Positions 8,631 through 18,105 are shown, counted from the first letter of the stretch. The stretch is DNA of 64,000 bases from Streptococcaceae bacterium (GCA_031270325.1 JAISXW010000035.1:24656-88655); one strand, 5' to 3'. Notes: a model not told the origin generated them from the letters alone. Numbers and translations: made by a program.

Positions 8631-9641
8631 TTATTCGAAATCATTTTTTGTCTTAAATTTTTTTTTACGATTATAAATTGCTATTCTGGACGGAATAGAT
8701 GGCGAAATAAGCCAGAGTAAAATTTTTAATTTTTGTCGCCATATAGAGCAACCAATCATTTGTTTTAGACTGAGGCTTTTAATATTTTTTAAAACCCGTT
8801 TCGTTATCTCCGGATAAATAGTAGTTTGATCATGAATCACTAAACTTTTGTAAAAGTCACCATTCGTATGCCACCATGCATATTCCCAAGCTTGGAATAA
8901 TTTATCATTGTTCTGAGGGAGTAACTGCCTTTTAATTCGGCTAACAGCTTCTAAGCCACTTTCCCACTTTGCCACATCAAATGTTGATAAGATACTTTCA
9001 GGATTATTCAATCGCCGTTGATACAAGGCAGCTGAACTCACAACGATATGATCCGTTCGCAGTAAGACACTCAAATTAAAATAGAAATCTTCACCAATCA
9101 ATAAATCTTCCAAAAACGGTTGTACACTTTCAATTAAATCTCTTCGGTACAACTTCGTGTAAACACCAATTGGCAGACGATAATACAGCATCTCAAATGC
9201 AGCTTGTTCACCGGAAATAACCATTTCACTTGTTTTGTCTTGTCGATCACCTTTTTTTAAATAGGTGTTGTTTGTCATGACTAATGGTGTATTGTACTTT
9301 CGACTTAAGCCATACAAATAAGACAAGTAGTTGGGTTCAACTTCGTCATCCGCATCTATAAAAGCTATATAAGACCCTTTTGCAATTTTCAGACCAGCAT
9401 TACGGGCGTGTGAAACACCGTGATTTTGTTGTTTTAAAACATGAACTCGGCTATCCTGCTGCGCAAAACAGTCCAAAATTTTATCTGTCCCATCTGTAGA
9501 ACCGTCATCGATTAATAATAGCTCAAAATTTTGATAATCTTGACTTAAAATCGAGGTTAAGTTAACTTCGATAAATTGTAACACATTATACACTGGTACA
9601 ATAATCGAGATTAACGGTTTATTTAAACTTATATCAGTCAT
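8631..9641 (-). CDS. GT2-family glycosyltransferase (EpsJ-like)
   Basis: 336-aa GT2 enzyme: LISIIVPVYNV at the N-terminus, LLIDDGSTDGT (about 43-53), NHGVSHARNAGL and FIDADDEVEPNYL with the DxD motif (about 95). The C-terminal third is basic and could lie on the membrane surface. It starts 20 nt after the flippase and ends close to the structured leader before the Wzz gene. It adds a sugar to the lipid-linked repeat unit; specificity is not readable. Confidence 0.87.
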   Translation of the reverse strand: MTDISLNKPLISIIVPVYNVLQFIEVNLTSILSQDYQNFELLLIDDGSTDGTDKILDCFAQQDSRVHVLKQQNHGVSHARNAGLKIAKGSYIAFIDADDEVEPNYLSYLYGLSRKYNTPLVMTNNTYLKKGDRQDKTSEMVISGEQAAFEMLYYRLPIGVYTKLYRRDLIESVQPFLEDLLIGEDFYFNLSVLLRTDHIVVSSAALYQRRLNNPESILSTFDVAKWESGLEAVSRIKRQLLPQNNDKLFQAWEYAWWHTNGDFYKSLVIHDQTTIYPEITKRVLKNIKSLSLKQMIGCSIWRQKLKILLWLISPSIPSRIAIYNRKKKFKTKNDFE

Positions 9642-9661
9642 AATATAATACTTTCCAAATC

Positions 9662-11056
9662 CTATATCTCTCTTATTGCTTTAAAAGCAGCCTTAATTTG
9701 TTTTTGTTCAAACATCATGTAAATGATTAAGGTAATAAAATAACTACCTAATCCAATCCATATGTTTGCACTCAAAGCAGAAAAGATAAATATCAAAATC
9801 ATACTTAGTTCAATCATAATTGGTCTTAATACTGCAACTTTGACAACGGGTCGCATAAATAAATCGCCAATCATTTTTTTGGCAGCCATGACAATAATGA
9901 TAGAAAAGACGGCAAACGCAATATTGTGGAAAACGTAAGCACTGATGAATCCCAAAATAGCACCTAATCCTACAGAAATAAGGTTAATCCAAAAGAGTGT
10001 TTTACCCATTAAAAATACTCGCATGAAAGTCGCAATGAAAATTTCAAAGTTTGCTTGGTAGAATACAACTGGGAACAATATCCCCATATACCACAAGGAA
10101 TCACTGTACTTTGGAATCCAGAGTAAAATAATCATTTTAAGTGGAAAATAAGTCAGAAGTATGATTAAAAATAAGCAAGTAACACCAGCACGTAAGTCAC
10201 TATATTTTTGTATAATATTCTTTTTAGTCAGTCGTTTTAATACAGGGAAAATTGTCACTGAAATTGCTGTTACGAAAACCATCACAATATTAGATAAACT
10301 TAGTGGCAGAGAAATTTTGGCAAAAGTTTCTAAATCCCAACGTTGCTGAATGAAAAAACGTATTGTCCCAATAACCAATAATGATGCCAAGTTAGCAAAA
10401 AGCAATGGCATACCTAGTGAGACATTCTTTTTGATTTCTGACCATGGTATTGGCACATGATGATGCACATTGGTCAACGGACGTATTTTCAAAAAATTAA
10501 CCACGCCAGATAATAACATAGACGTCATTGTGGTTAAGATTAGCGTTTTAAACGTTAACTGATGCAGTAAGATCAAAATAATTAAAATAACTGCATTAAA
10601 AATAGATTGAATCATGATCACAAATGCAAATGCCGCAACCCGATTTGTCATTGTGAGTATCACACTACCCAAACCATTAAAGTTTTTTATAAAAATCGAG
10701 ATGGCCAACATCAGGAAAATGAACCTCATGTTGCCACTTGTCATGAGTACACCAAGAAAGAAAAAACACGTACTGATAATCAATTCAAGCCAAAAGAAAG
10801 CCTTAATTTGACCGATGTAGGTGTCCCGATCCAGTTCCCTAAATCTAAGGCCACCACCGTTAACATACATGCCTTCAGACCAACCCAACTGCAAAATAAC
10901 CACATATGAGAGATAAAACATAAATGTTTGAAACAATCCATATTCCTCAACTGTCACAACTTTTGGGACAATCATCAAAATAATAAATTGTAAAACAAGG
11001 TATGAAAATTGTGCAATAACGTTAAAAGATAAATTTTTTAAAAATCTTGTTTTCAT
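9662..11056 (-). CDS. Polysaccharide flippase (Wzx-like), first copy in the eps operon
   Basis: 464-aa protein with about 12-14 hydrophobic segments and the usual flippase N-terminus (FLKNLSFNVIAQFSYLVLQF). It follows the putative Wzy gene after a 16-nt gap, the normal Wzy-Wzx pairing, so it is the better candidate for translocating the main repeat unit. It differs strongly in sequence from the second flippase at 2914-4335, so it is not a recent duplicate. Confidence 0.85.
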   Translation of the reverse strand: MKTRFLKNLSFNVIAQFSYLVLQFIILMIVPKVVTVEEYGLFQTFMFYLSYVVILQLGWSEGMYVNGGGLRFRELDRDTYIGQIKAFFWLELIISTCFFFLGVLMTSGNMRFIFLMLAISIFIKNFNGLGSVILTMTNRVAAFAFVIMIQSIFNAVILIILILLHQLTFKTLILTTMTSMLLSGVVNFLKIRPLTNVHHHVPIPWSEIKKNVSLGMPLLFANLASLLVIGTIRFFIQQRWDLETFAKISLPLSLSNIVMVFVTAISVTIFPVLKRLTKKNIIQKYSDLRAGVTCLFLIILLTYFPLKMIILLWIPKYSDSLWYMGILFPVVFYQANFEIFIATFMRVFLMGKTLFWINLISVGLGAILGFISAYVFHNIAFAVFSIIIVMAAKKMIGDLFMRPVVKVAVLRPIMIELSMILIFIFSALSANIWIGLGSYFITLIIYMMFEQKQIKAAFKAIREI

Positions 11057-11072
11057 TGTTCACCTGCCTGTA

Positions 11073-12194
11073 CTATTTTGTAATATGATATGGTGCTATT
11101 TCACCAATATTCATTTGGAGACCTGCTAACAAATTAACAAAAAAGAAGCCGACTACACCAACCGTGAGTACTAAACGCCATTTTTTTTGTTCTATTTTAG
11201 ACAACAGGAAGGGGATGATGAAAATTAACAAGCCATCAGCATATTGCATAATACGTGTAAACGCTGGTGCATTAAACTTAAAGCTGTACAAAATAAACAA
11301 AATTAAAGCAACTCGATACAAATATTGTTCTGCTAGACTTGATGCCTTATTAATATTAGCTAACCACAACATAAAGAACACCAGCCCCCCTTTAACAAAA
11401 GACAAAAGATAACGCAGTGTCCCCGAACGATTTTGCATGAATGGGCTATCCCCATCAGCAAAAAACTTTAAAATAGTCGTCATCCCCGGTATGTGAGATA
11501 ACATCTGCGCTGACAAGGGCGGTAAACAAACCAACAATATTGCACCAATAATTAACATTCTTTTTTGCCAACGTTCAGACATTTTTATCATTCCCAACAA
11601 TAACAAAGGTGAAATGACAATGGAGCTTTTATGAAAATTATAAGTCACAATAATTGCTATAAGGCATATAGCATATTTGCCAATTGGATGTTTAATCACC
11701 CACAATATAAAGTAAACTGCAACCAAAATAAATGCTAATGCGACGTACTGGCGCATTATATTAAAGGAATAAAAGTATGAATAAGTAGCAAAAAATAGAT
11801 AGACAGATAAAAATTTATATGGCGAAAGTTTGTTAATCGTAAACATGATTGGGCCTACTGTCAAAAAACTAACCAGCACTTTGAACGATGTAAATGAGAA
11901 GCCGTGTTGCGCAAAAAAGTTCTGAAGCGCGACAAACCCCGGTTCGTAATAGCTAGATAGATGCATATAATATATTTTATAAGTACCTGTATCTGAACCA
12001 ACTGAATCACCCCTCAAACCAGCAAACAGAATTAAAACTAAACTCAGACCAATAAAATAAAAAGTATGATTGTGCATCATTGGCGTAGGTGTGGGCTGCC
12101 AATAACTAACTTGACGATCATTATAACGTTCAACCCAAAATATAACTGTTGTCGCCGCCAAAACTAACAGCAAAAACAATAAATAAACTTTCAT
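11073..12194 (-). CDS. EpsG-family polysaccharide polymerase (Wzy-like)
   Basis: 373-aa membrane protein with about 10 hydrophobic segments. The EpsG/Wzy hallmarks are present: LFAGLRGDSVGSDTGTYKIY after the second segment, YEPGF, and SFNIMRQYVALAF. It would join undecaprenyl-linked repeats outside the membrane. It overlaps the upstream GT32 gene by 4 nt (ATGA) and is followed by a flippase. Confidence 0.85.
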   Translation of the reverse strand: MKVYLLFLLLVLAATTVIFWVERYNDRQVSYWQPTPTPMMHNHTFYFIGLSLVLILFAGLRGDSVGSDTGTYKIYYMHLSSYYEPGFVALQNFFAQHGFSFTSFKVLVSFLTVGPIMFTINKLSPYKFLSVYLFFATYSYFYSFNIMRQYVALAFILVAVYFILWVIKHPIGKYAICLIAIIVTYNFHKSSIVISPLLLLGMIKMSERWQKRMLIIGAILLVCLPPLSAQMLSHIPGMTTILKFFADGDSPFMQNRSGTLRYLLSFVKGGLVFFMLWLANINKASSLAEQYLYRVALILFILYSFKFNAPAFTRIMQYADGLLIFIIPFLLSKIEQKKWRLVLTVGVVGFFFVNLLAGLQMNIGEIAPYHITK

Positions 12195-12898
12195 TTGCTT
12201 ACCAATCCAAAATTTCTGATTATTTCGAGTGTCTCACGTTTGACATATCTTGCCCATCGACGACATTTGTTATTTGAATTCGTCCAACTTCCCGAATATT
12301 GGTGAATGCCATATGTTTTATCAGTCACACAACCACCACCCCAAAAATGAAAGGGTGCAAAATATTCTGTTGCTAGGATAGTAATCTCTTGTAACTGTTG
12401 ATTTTGATTGCGCTTTGATAAACCCCGTTTTGTCAAGAACTCAGTCAACATTCTTGGCCCATGAATCGGTGTTAAAATAGTTTGGTCCTCATAGTGTTGT
12501 ATTAAGTCATCAATCAGGCTCTTCAAAATGGGAGAAGCCTGCTCAGCAGCAAAAAAACCACCATTTCCTACAACACCTGATGCCTCTAAGGCAAATACAA
12601 CACGCTCGTTTACTAATAAATCGTCAATTGGTTTAATTAACTTTAAATCATGCTCTAGATAGACGCCCCCATTCTCATAGAGGGTCACTAGTCGAACAAT
12701 ATCTGATGCAAAGGCGTAAGCCTTCTGTTCTATCAATTTTTTAACAATCGGATATTTGATCATATCGAAATTTGTTTCATCAATCCGGATGACTTTGTAA
12801 TCGGGTTCTAGAACTTGCCAATGATTAACATTTTGTAAATATACTTCAGGGATTGGCTTTCCACCCAACCAAACATAAAAAATTTGTTTAGGTATCAT
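12191..12898 (-). CDS. GT32-type capsular glycosyltransferase
   Basis: 235-aa enzyme with the family start IPKQIFYVWLGGKPIPE and the core AYAFASDIVRLVTLYENGGVYLE. The usual DxD after GGxYL reads EHD here (YLEHDLKL); the last Asp is kept, so activity is plausible. The C-terminal HFWGGGCVTDKTYGIHQYSGSW contains the His and Trp residues conserved in this family. It directly abuts the upstream GT2 gene. Soluble; sugar specificity unknown. Confidence 0.85.
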   Translation of the reverse strand: MIPKQIFYVWLGGKPIPEVYLQNVNHWQVLEPDYKVIRIDETNFDMIKYPIVKKLIEQKAYAFASDIVRLVTLYENGGVYLEHDLKLIKPIDDLLVNERVVFALEASGVVGNGGFFAAEQASPILKSLIDDLIQHYEDQTILTPIHGPRMLTEFLTKRGLSKRNQNQQLQEITILATEYFAPFHFWGGGCVTDKTYGIHQYSGSWTNSNNKCRRWARYVKRETLEIIRNFGLVSK

Positions 12899-13720
12899 TC
12901 AGACTTCCTTTCTCAGAATACGTTGATAGATAATTTTACGCAACTGATTTGGTGTTTTCAAAGTCACCCATTTAAGCATATTTCGGCGCCAGTACGTGTA
13001 AATAGAAATCATATTATGCTCTAACATGTATTTAGAGACAACTTTCGCACTCTTATAAATCCGCATATCTCCCCGACGCTGATATGCTGAATCTCCCATT
13101 CTCATATAAACTAATGGTTGACTAATATTGGCTAACTCAAACCCATGTTGTACCAGACGAATCCAAAGGTAATAATCCTCTTGCTTATATAAATTAATAT
13201 AATTACCCACCTCTAGTACTGCAGACTTGCGAAACATGACTGCCGGATGATTAATCGGATTGCGATAAACCATGGTCTTTTTAATATCAGTCATGACTTG
13301 AGGCATATGTTTCACTCTATTACTCAGTGTACCATCTTCATCCATTTCAAGTAAGTCTGAACTCACGGCCACAATATTTGGGTTCGCATGCAAAAATTCG
13401 GTTTGTAGTGCCATGCGCTGTGGTACTGAAATGTCATCAGCATCCATGCGAGCGACAAACTCATTTTTCACGAGTTCGACCCCAACCTTTAGCGCCCCCC
13501 CTAGTCCTTGATTTGTTGCTAGCGAAGTAATCTTGATAGCGTCCGCATATTGGTCAAGTACGGATTGTAATTCAGAACCAATTGGTCCATCAACTATGAT
13601 TTGAAAATCATTAGTCGTGTGGGTTTGATTTAGAACACTTTGTATCGCTGCTTGCAAATATCTTGGTTGATCATTTTGATAAACCGTCATTAAAACTGAA
13701 TATGGTATGACACTTTCCAC
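12899..13720 (-). CDS. GT2-family glycosyltransferase (EpsE/AmsE-like)
   Basis: 273-aa GT2 enzyme: YSVLMTVYQNDQPRYLQAAI at the N-terminus, ATNQGLGGALKVG, FVARMDADDISVPQRM (DxD at about residue 94), and YKQEDYYLWIRLVQHG with the catalytic-base-like ED. This is the EpsE/AmsE subgroup, often a galactosyl- or rhamnosyltransferase acting early in the repeat, but that assignment is weak. It starts 28 nt after the dehydrogenase gene. Confidence 0.85.
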   Translation of the reverse strand: MESVIPYSVLMTVYQNDQPRYLQAAIQSVLNQTHTTNDFQIIVDGPIGSELQSVLDQYADAIKITSLATNQGLGGALKVGVELVKNEFVARMDADDISVPQRMALQTEFLHANPNIVAVSSDLLEMDEDGTLSNRVKHMPQVMTDIKKTMVYRNPINHPAVMFRKSAVLEVGNYINLYKQEDYYLWIRLVQHGFELANISQPLVYMRMGDSAYQRRGDMRIYKSAKVVSKYMLEHNMISIYTYWRRNMLKWVTLKTPNQLRKIIYQRILRKEV

Positions 13721-13748
13721 GTTGCTAATCCTTCCTCTCTGTCAGATA

Positions 13749-14654
13749 TTATAAATCATATTCCTTTATATTTTTTAAAAGTAGTTCAAAAAAACGTGCT
13801 TGGTTTTTTCGAGAAATAAAGGCATTATGTGGTGTAATAAAAATATTTTTTTGTTCCCAAAGCATATCATCAGCCGCAAGCGGTTCGGTTTTAAAGACAT
13901 CTAGTACTGCCTTCTTTTTATATGCCACCAAAGCATCTTGGTCAACCAAACTACCACGAGAAACGTTAATTAGCAACGTGCCCGTTTTCAGCAGTGCAAT
14001 CCGAGTTGCATTCATGATGCCAAGCGTATCAGGTGTTTCTGGGAGAGATAATAGCACGATATCAGCATTTGGTAATGCTTGATCCAAGGTAGCCATTGGT
14101 TGTATGCGATCAAAATACTTTTGTGGTTTATGATTGTGATACAAACCCGTAGTCCTGACATCAAATGCCTGCAAACGCTTAGCGACAGCACTACCGATAT
14201 GACCTGTCCCTAAAATCAGAGCATTTTGACCAGCCAATTCATCCATATCCCGATTTTTAATCCATTTTTTATGTCGCTGTTGATGATGAAACTGATCAAG
14301 TTTTTTATAGTGATCTAATATCACCGCTAATACATATTCAGCAATAGGAAGATCATAAACTGCTGCAGCATTTTTTATTATAATACCGCGCTGTTTAATT
14401 TCTGTCAATGGCATCCGGTCTAATCCTGAGCTCGTGGCTTGAATCAATTTTAAATTGGGGAAAGATGATAATGGCGTGTATTGAAAAATCTGATTACCAA
14501 CAACAATGTCAATTTTTTTCAGGTCAAAATCTACAGTACTATCATCAATCAGGTTTCTTTCATCGGATAATAAATAAACTTTATGACCGATATCTTCAAG
14601 TAATGCCAATTGTTCCGGAGTATACTGTATTGCCCCTGTTAGTAAAATATTCAT
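13749..14654 (-). CDS. D-isomer-specific 2-hydroxyacid dehydrogenase
   Basis: 301-aa NAD(P)-dependent enzyme that interconverts a 2-oxoacid and a D-2-hydroxyacid. Visible: the Rossmann motif LILGTGHIGSAVAKRL (about 140-155), the catalytic Arg in INVSRGSLVDQDAL, the Glu in DVFKTEPLAADD, and the His in ITPHNAFIS. All three catalytic residues are present, so it should be active. It begins 2 nt after an HpcH/HpaI aldolase gene, and the two are probably co-translated. Together they could make a hydroxyacid used to decorate the polysaccharide (inference). Confidence 0.87.
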   Translation of the reverse strand: MNILLTGAIQYTPEQLALLEDIGHKVYLLSDERNLIDDSTVDFDLKKIDIVVGNQIFQYTPLSSFPNLKLIQATSSGLDRMPLTEIKQRGIIIKNAAAVYDLPIAEYVLAVILDHYKKLDQFHHQQRHKKWIKNRDMDELAGQNALILGTGHIGSAVAKRLQAFDVRTTGLYHNHKPQKYFDRIQPMATLDQALPNADIVLLSLPETPDTLGIMNATRIALLKTGTLLINVSRGSLVDQDALVAYKKKAVLDVFKTEPLAADDMLWEQKNIFITPHNAFISRKNQARFFELLLKNIKEYDL

Positions 14655-14656
14655 GA

Positions 14657-15475
14657 TTAATTACCAACAACATCAGCAATCGCCTGCACCAACTTTTGAT
14701 GAGCATTATCATAAAATAGATCATCTTTTTGTGCGATTTCCGCTTCAAATTCTCGGATTTCTGCAACCCCTTGTTGAAAGATTGTTTCTGCTTGATTTAA
14801 ATCAAATTGATGTTCTAAATTTAAAAAGCTTCTTGAGAGAATTGTTTGACTTGATCCTAGACGGTAGTGCTCACAAATGATCATTTCAGCAGGGACTTTA
14901 CCAGTTCCTAAGCGCGATATACCACCTATACCAAATCGTTTAATTGGACTACTTTTAATGATGGCAACAATATGTTCAACCAATCCATTTGTCATAGGTT
15001 CAAACATAAATTGATTCCCATAAGATAAATGCAAGTCATTTAACCCAATATGAATTTCATCGATACCTGAAATAGCGACAATTTCAGGTAAATTTTCTAC
15101 TGCTTCTTTTGTTTCTAATAATAGTGAGACCTTTGCACGTCCTTGAACAGCATCAACAAATGTTTTGACTTCCCTAGGATTTTTGAAATACGGTAACATT
15201 AGGATTTCTGCACCTGCCTCGATCGATTCATTAATTTCTTGTATAGAATGCTCATAAATCGGGTTGATACGAGCCATTGTCTGTGCAGCTAATCTGAGTT
15301 GATGAATCTCTTTAATGTCATCTATCGTATGATGGTTTTGAACAGTATCCAGATTCGCCTGGCGTATATCTTTACCGATATATTCCATATCGACAAAAAT
15401 ACGATTCACGCCTGCCTCAGATGCAAGCTTCGCAATTTCAGGTTGGTTGGTAATATACATCAAGTCAAGTGCCAT
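14657..15475 (-). CDS. HpcH/HpaI-family aldolase (CitE-like)
   Basis: 272-aa TIM-barrel aldolase or lyase. Visible: RIFVDMEYIGKDIRQ at about residue 25, QTMARINPIY (Arg that binds the carboxylate), GAEILMLPYFKNPREV, LLLETKEAVENL with the metal-ligand Glu, and IHIGLNDLHLSYG with the second acidic ligand. It would cleave or form a C-C bond between pyruvate or acetyl units and an aldehyde or acid. Such a gene is not a standard part of eps operons. Its tight pairing with the dehydrogenase (2-nt gap) suggests a joint product. Confidence 0.82.
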   Translation of the reverse strand: MALDLMYITNQPEIAKLASEAGVNRIFVDMEYIGKDIRQANLDTVQNHHTIDDIKEIHQLRLAAQTMARINPIYEHSIQEINESIEAGAEILMLPYFKNPREVKTFVDAVQGRAKVSLLLETKEAVENLPEIVAISGIDEIHIGLNDLHLSYGNQFMFEPMTNGLVEHIVAIIKSSPIKRFGIGGISRLGTGKVPAEMIICEHYRLGSSQTILSRSFLNLEHQFDLNQAETIFQQGVAEIREFEAEIAQKDDLFYDNAHQKLVQAIADVVGN

Positions 15476-15486
15476 TTTTAATCCTC

Positions 15487-16095
15487 CTATGAGCTTTTTT
15501 CTACCGTCTCACCAACATTTTGATTGTTTTTCATTAGTAAAACCTTTTGAATGGTCATAACGATAATTTTCATATCTAACAGAAAACTAATATTTTGAAC
15601 ATACCAAATATTCAAAGCGATACGCTGTTCCCACTGAACTTCTTTACGACCATTGACTTGTGCCCAGCCCGTGATACCAGGTCGTACATCAAATATCTGT
15701 TTTTGAGAATCTGTGTATTGATCAAATGGCCATGGATGATAGGTTAAAATAGGGCGTGGACCAACAAAGCTCATATCGCCTTTGAAAATATTGAATAATT
15801 GTGGTAATTCATCAATACTTGTTGCTCGAATCATTTTGCCAATTGGTGTTAATCTTGGATCATTATTATCCGCATAAACCCCCTGTTTTTCGGCACCAAC
15901 GACCATAGAACGGAATTTATACATTTTGAAAGTGTCACCATTTCGTGACAATCGTTCTTGTTTAAAGATAATCGGCCCTTTACTTGTGAGTTTTACCAGA
16001 ATAGCAATCACTAACATCAGCCATGATAATGCGGCAATCCCAATCATGGATAAAACAATGTCAAGTAAACGTTTAAAAAATTTTTGATACATCAT
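15487..16095 (-). CDS. Priming undecaprenyl-phosphate sugar-1-phosphate transferase
   Basis: 202-aa bacterial sugar transferase (PF02397 type) that loads the first sugar-1-phosphate on undecaprenyl phosphate. Visible: one membrane helix (about residues 12-35), the SKGPIIFKQERLSRNG loop, FKMYKFRSMVVGAEK, RATSIDELPQLFNIFKGDMS with the catalytic Asp-Glu, and RPGITGWAQVNGR. It is the short form, lacking the N-terminal four-helix region of WbaP/CpsE. Commonly such enzymes use UDP-Gal or UDP-Glc; the donor is not determined. A structured leader precedes it. Confidence 0.92.
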   Translation of the reverse strand: MMYQKFFKRLLDIVLSMIGIAALSWLMLVIAILVKLTSKGPIIFKQERLSRNGDTFKMYKFRSMVVGAEKQGVYADNNDPRLTPIGKMIRATSIDELPQLFNIFKGDMSFVGPRPILTYHPWPFDQYTDSQKQIFDVRPGITGWAQVNGRKEVQWEQRIALNIWYVQNISFLLDMKIIVMTIQKVLLMKNNQNVGETVEKSS

Positions 16096-16106
16096 TTCCT
16101 TTCTAC

Positions 16107-16192
16107 GAGATTACTTTGTAATCTCTTGAAGCTCGAGCTGCGCTAGCGCTTTGTCCGAGCGAGGTTATGAACGACCTGTGGCCGTTCAACGT
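16107..16192 (-). promoter_or_regulatory. Structured eps leader, copy B
   Basis: On the minus strand: CGTTGAACGGCCACAGGTCG, then CCTCGCTCGG, a GC-rich stretch, then the hairpin GAGATTACAAAGTAATCTC (16125-16107), AAAGGAA and the start of the priming transferase. It parallels copy A at 8546-8618: the CGGCCxxAGGTCGT block, the CxCGCT(T/C)GG block and a terminal palindrome with an AAA loop ahead of the ribosome-binding site. Confidence 0.55.
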
Positions 16193-16218
16193 TTTCTCTT
16201 TTCAGAACGTGAACTGAT

Positions 16219-18027
16219 TTAAAATGTTGGTTGAGTTGTATTTGTAAACTTCAACATTTGAGTTTGCATCTCTTCTTTTGGTAACGCCAAAAGTGATTTA
16301 GCATAATTAACTACTTCTTCAGCATTAATGCGTGTAATTTTACCTAATTTAATGTTGTCATAAACATGCTCTTGGGAAAGCTCATGATCAGCAATCAATT
16401 CCTCATATAATTTCTCACCCGGGCGTAGCCCAACCTCAACAATATCAATTTTTTTCAATGTCCCTGAAAATTGAATCATACGTTCTGCAAGGTCGTAAAT
16501 TTTGACTGGTTGGCCCATATCGAGTACAAACAATTCACCACTTCGCGCCAAAACAGATGACTGAATGACTAATCGAGCTGCCTCAGGAATTGACATAAAG
16601 TAGCGCGTCATTCGCTTATCTGTAATTGTTATTGGACCACCTGCAAGAATTTGTTGCTTAAACAACGGCACCACTGATCCTCGTGATCCTAAAACATTTC
16701 CGAAACGAGTAACAGTAAACTTGGTAGAACCACTGCCATTCAAATTAGTAACAATTAACTCAGCCATACGCTTTGAAGCACCCATCACGCTAGTCGGATT
16801 CACAGCTTTATCTGTTGAAATCATCACAAATGATTTCACAAAATTCGCTTTAGCAGCCTGAGCAATATTCATACTACCAATCACATTATTCAAAATAGCT
16901 TGTCTTGGATCCATCTCCATTAACGGAACGTGTTTGTGCGCGGCAGCATGATAAACAATATCAGGTTGATATTTCCGCATGATATCAAACATTAAGGCAC
17001 GATTTTGAACATCACCAATAATCGGTTGATAATCAATTCCATTCTTCTGTTGTTGCATTTCATGATCGATTTGATAGATGGAATTTTCACCATGTCCCAA
17101 CATCAAAATTCGACGTGGTTGAAACAGTGAAATTTGTCGAACTAACTCAGATCCAATTGAACCGCCTGCACCAGATATCAAAACAACTTGATCTTTGATT
17201 TCTCCCGAAATCATACTCGTATCTAAAACTGTTTCGTCTCGCTCTAGTAGATCTTCAATTTTAATTTTATCAACCCGAACTGTCTCATCAATTCCTTGTA
17301 AACTCCGCTCGATATTATAGATCCGAATTTCAACTTTTTTATCTGCTAACAGCCGTACAATTTCTCGCCTTTGTAAGCCAGTAAAATTATGAATGGCCAG
17401 CACAACAACGTCGATACTGTACTTATCCACCAAATCAGGTAATGACTCGATTTTTCCCAATACTGGTAGTCGATTAATTTGAATACTGCTTTTGTTGTTG
17501 TCATCATCAACGAAACCGACAACTTGATAATCAGAGTCGTAATTATTAAGCTGCGTGACTAACAATTCGCCCAATTGTCCTGCACCAATAACTAGCGTCT
17601 TAAGATATCGTTGCTGACTGATCGGTTCCTTAGCCAGATACTCAACTATCAAGCGCAACATCTGACGTGATAAGCCTATGCCCGTGGAACTTAACAACCA
17701 AGCTAATAAAATTAAATTAATAGATAGCGATGACTTGTTGAAACTAAGCATCACAAGGAGTGTTAGTAAAGATGAAGCGCTCGTACTTAGAAGGACGTGA
17801 ACAAAATCCATAAAGTCAAAGAAACGGTTTGCCTGTGAAAATATTTTCAACATGTTGCCTATGACAACATATCCTACTATTTGAACAATGACCATGACTA
17901 GAATTGGACTCAAAATATTGCGCGAGTTGGTGACGAAATAAGCAGCAATGATATTAGCTAATGCAACAATCACTATGTCAAGAAAAAACACAATAATTCG
18001 CTTATTTCTTCTGTTTAATTTATTCAT
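16219..18027 (-). CDS. Membrane nucleotide-sugar 4,6-dehydratase/epimerase (CapD/EpsC-like), first eps gene
   Basis: 602-aa protein: four membrane helices in about the first 130 residues, a CoA-binding-like Rossmann domain (TLVIGAGQLGELLVTQL at about 148), then the catalytic SDR domain with ISGAGGSIGSELVRQ (about 283-297), and SMDK-like MISTDKAVNPTSVMGASKR. Members make UDP-4-keto or epimerised HexNAc precursors such as UDP-QuiNAc or FucNAc. It opens the operon behind its own promoter; 123 nt separate it from the priming transferase. Confidence 0.88.
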   Translation of the reverse strand: MNKLNRRNKRIIVFFLDIVIVALANIIAAYFVTNSRNILSPILVMVIVQIVGYVVIGNMLKIFSQANRFFDFMDFVHVLLSTSASSLLTLLVMLSFNKSSLSINLILLAWLLSSTGIGLSRQMLRLIVEYLAKEPISQQRYLKTLVIGAGQLGELLVTQLNNYDSDYQVVGFVDDDNNKSSIQINRLPVLGKIESLPDLVDKYSIDVVVLAIHNFTGLQRREIVRLLADKKVEIRIYNIERSLQGIDETVRVDKIKIEDLLERDETVLDTSMISGEIKDQVVLISGAGGSIGSELVRQISLFQPRRILMLGHGENSIYQIDHEMQQQKNGIDYQPIIGDVQNRALMFDIMRKYQPDIVYHAAAHKHVPLMEMDPRQAILNNVIGSMNIAQAAKANFVKSFVMISTDKAVNPTSVMGASKRMAELIVTNLNGSGSTKFTVTRFGNVLGSRGSVVPLFKQQILAGGPITITDKRMTRYFMSIPEAARLVIQSSVLARSGELFVLDMGQPVKIYDLAERMIQFSGTLKKIDIVEVGLRPGEKLYEELIADHELSQEHVYDNIKLGKITRINAEEVVNYAKSLLALPKEEMQTQMLKFTNTTQPTF

Positions 18028-18076
18028 TTTTATGACCTTAATTAATGTTATTAATCATTAACCCTTAATATCGTTA

Positions 18077-18105
18077 TTTATAGACTTCGAACTCTTTTGT
18101 AGCAA
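18077..18105 (-). promoter_or_regulatory. Promoter of the eps operon
   Basis: TTGCTA (18105-18100), 17-nt spacer, TATAAA (18082-18077) on the minus strand. It lies 50 nt upstream of the CapD-like gene. The spacer contains GTTCGAAG, which only partly resembles the operator-like motif of the bacteriocin genes. Confidence 0.6.

Noticed and set aside
18083..18099. GTTCGAAG in the eps promoter as a member of the bacteriocin operator set
   Set aside because: Only the 6-bp TTCGAA palindrome is shared and it lies in the spacer, not 14 nt after the -10.
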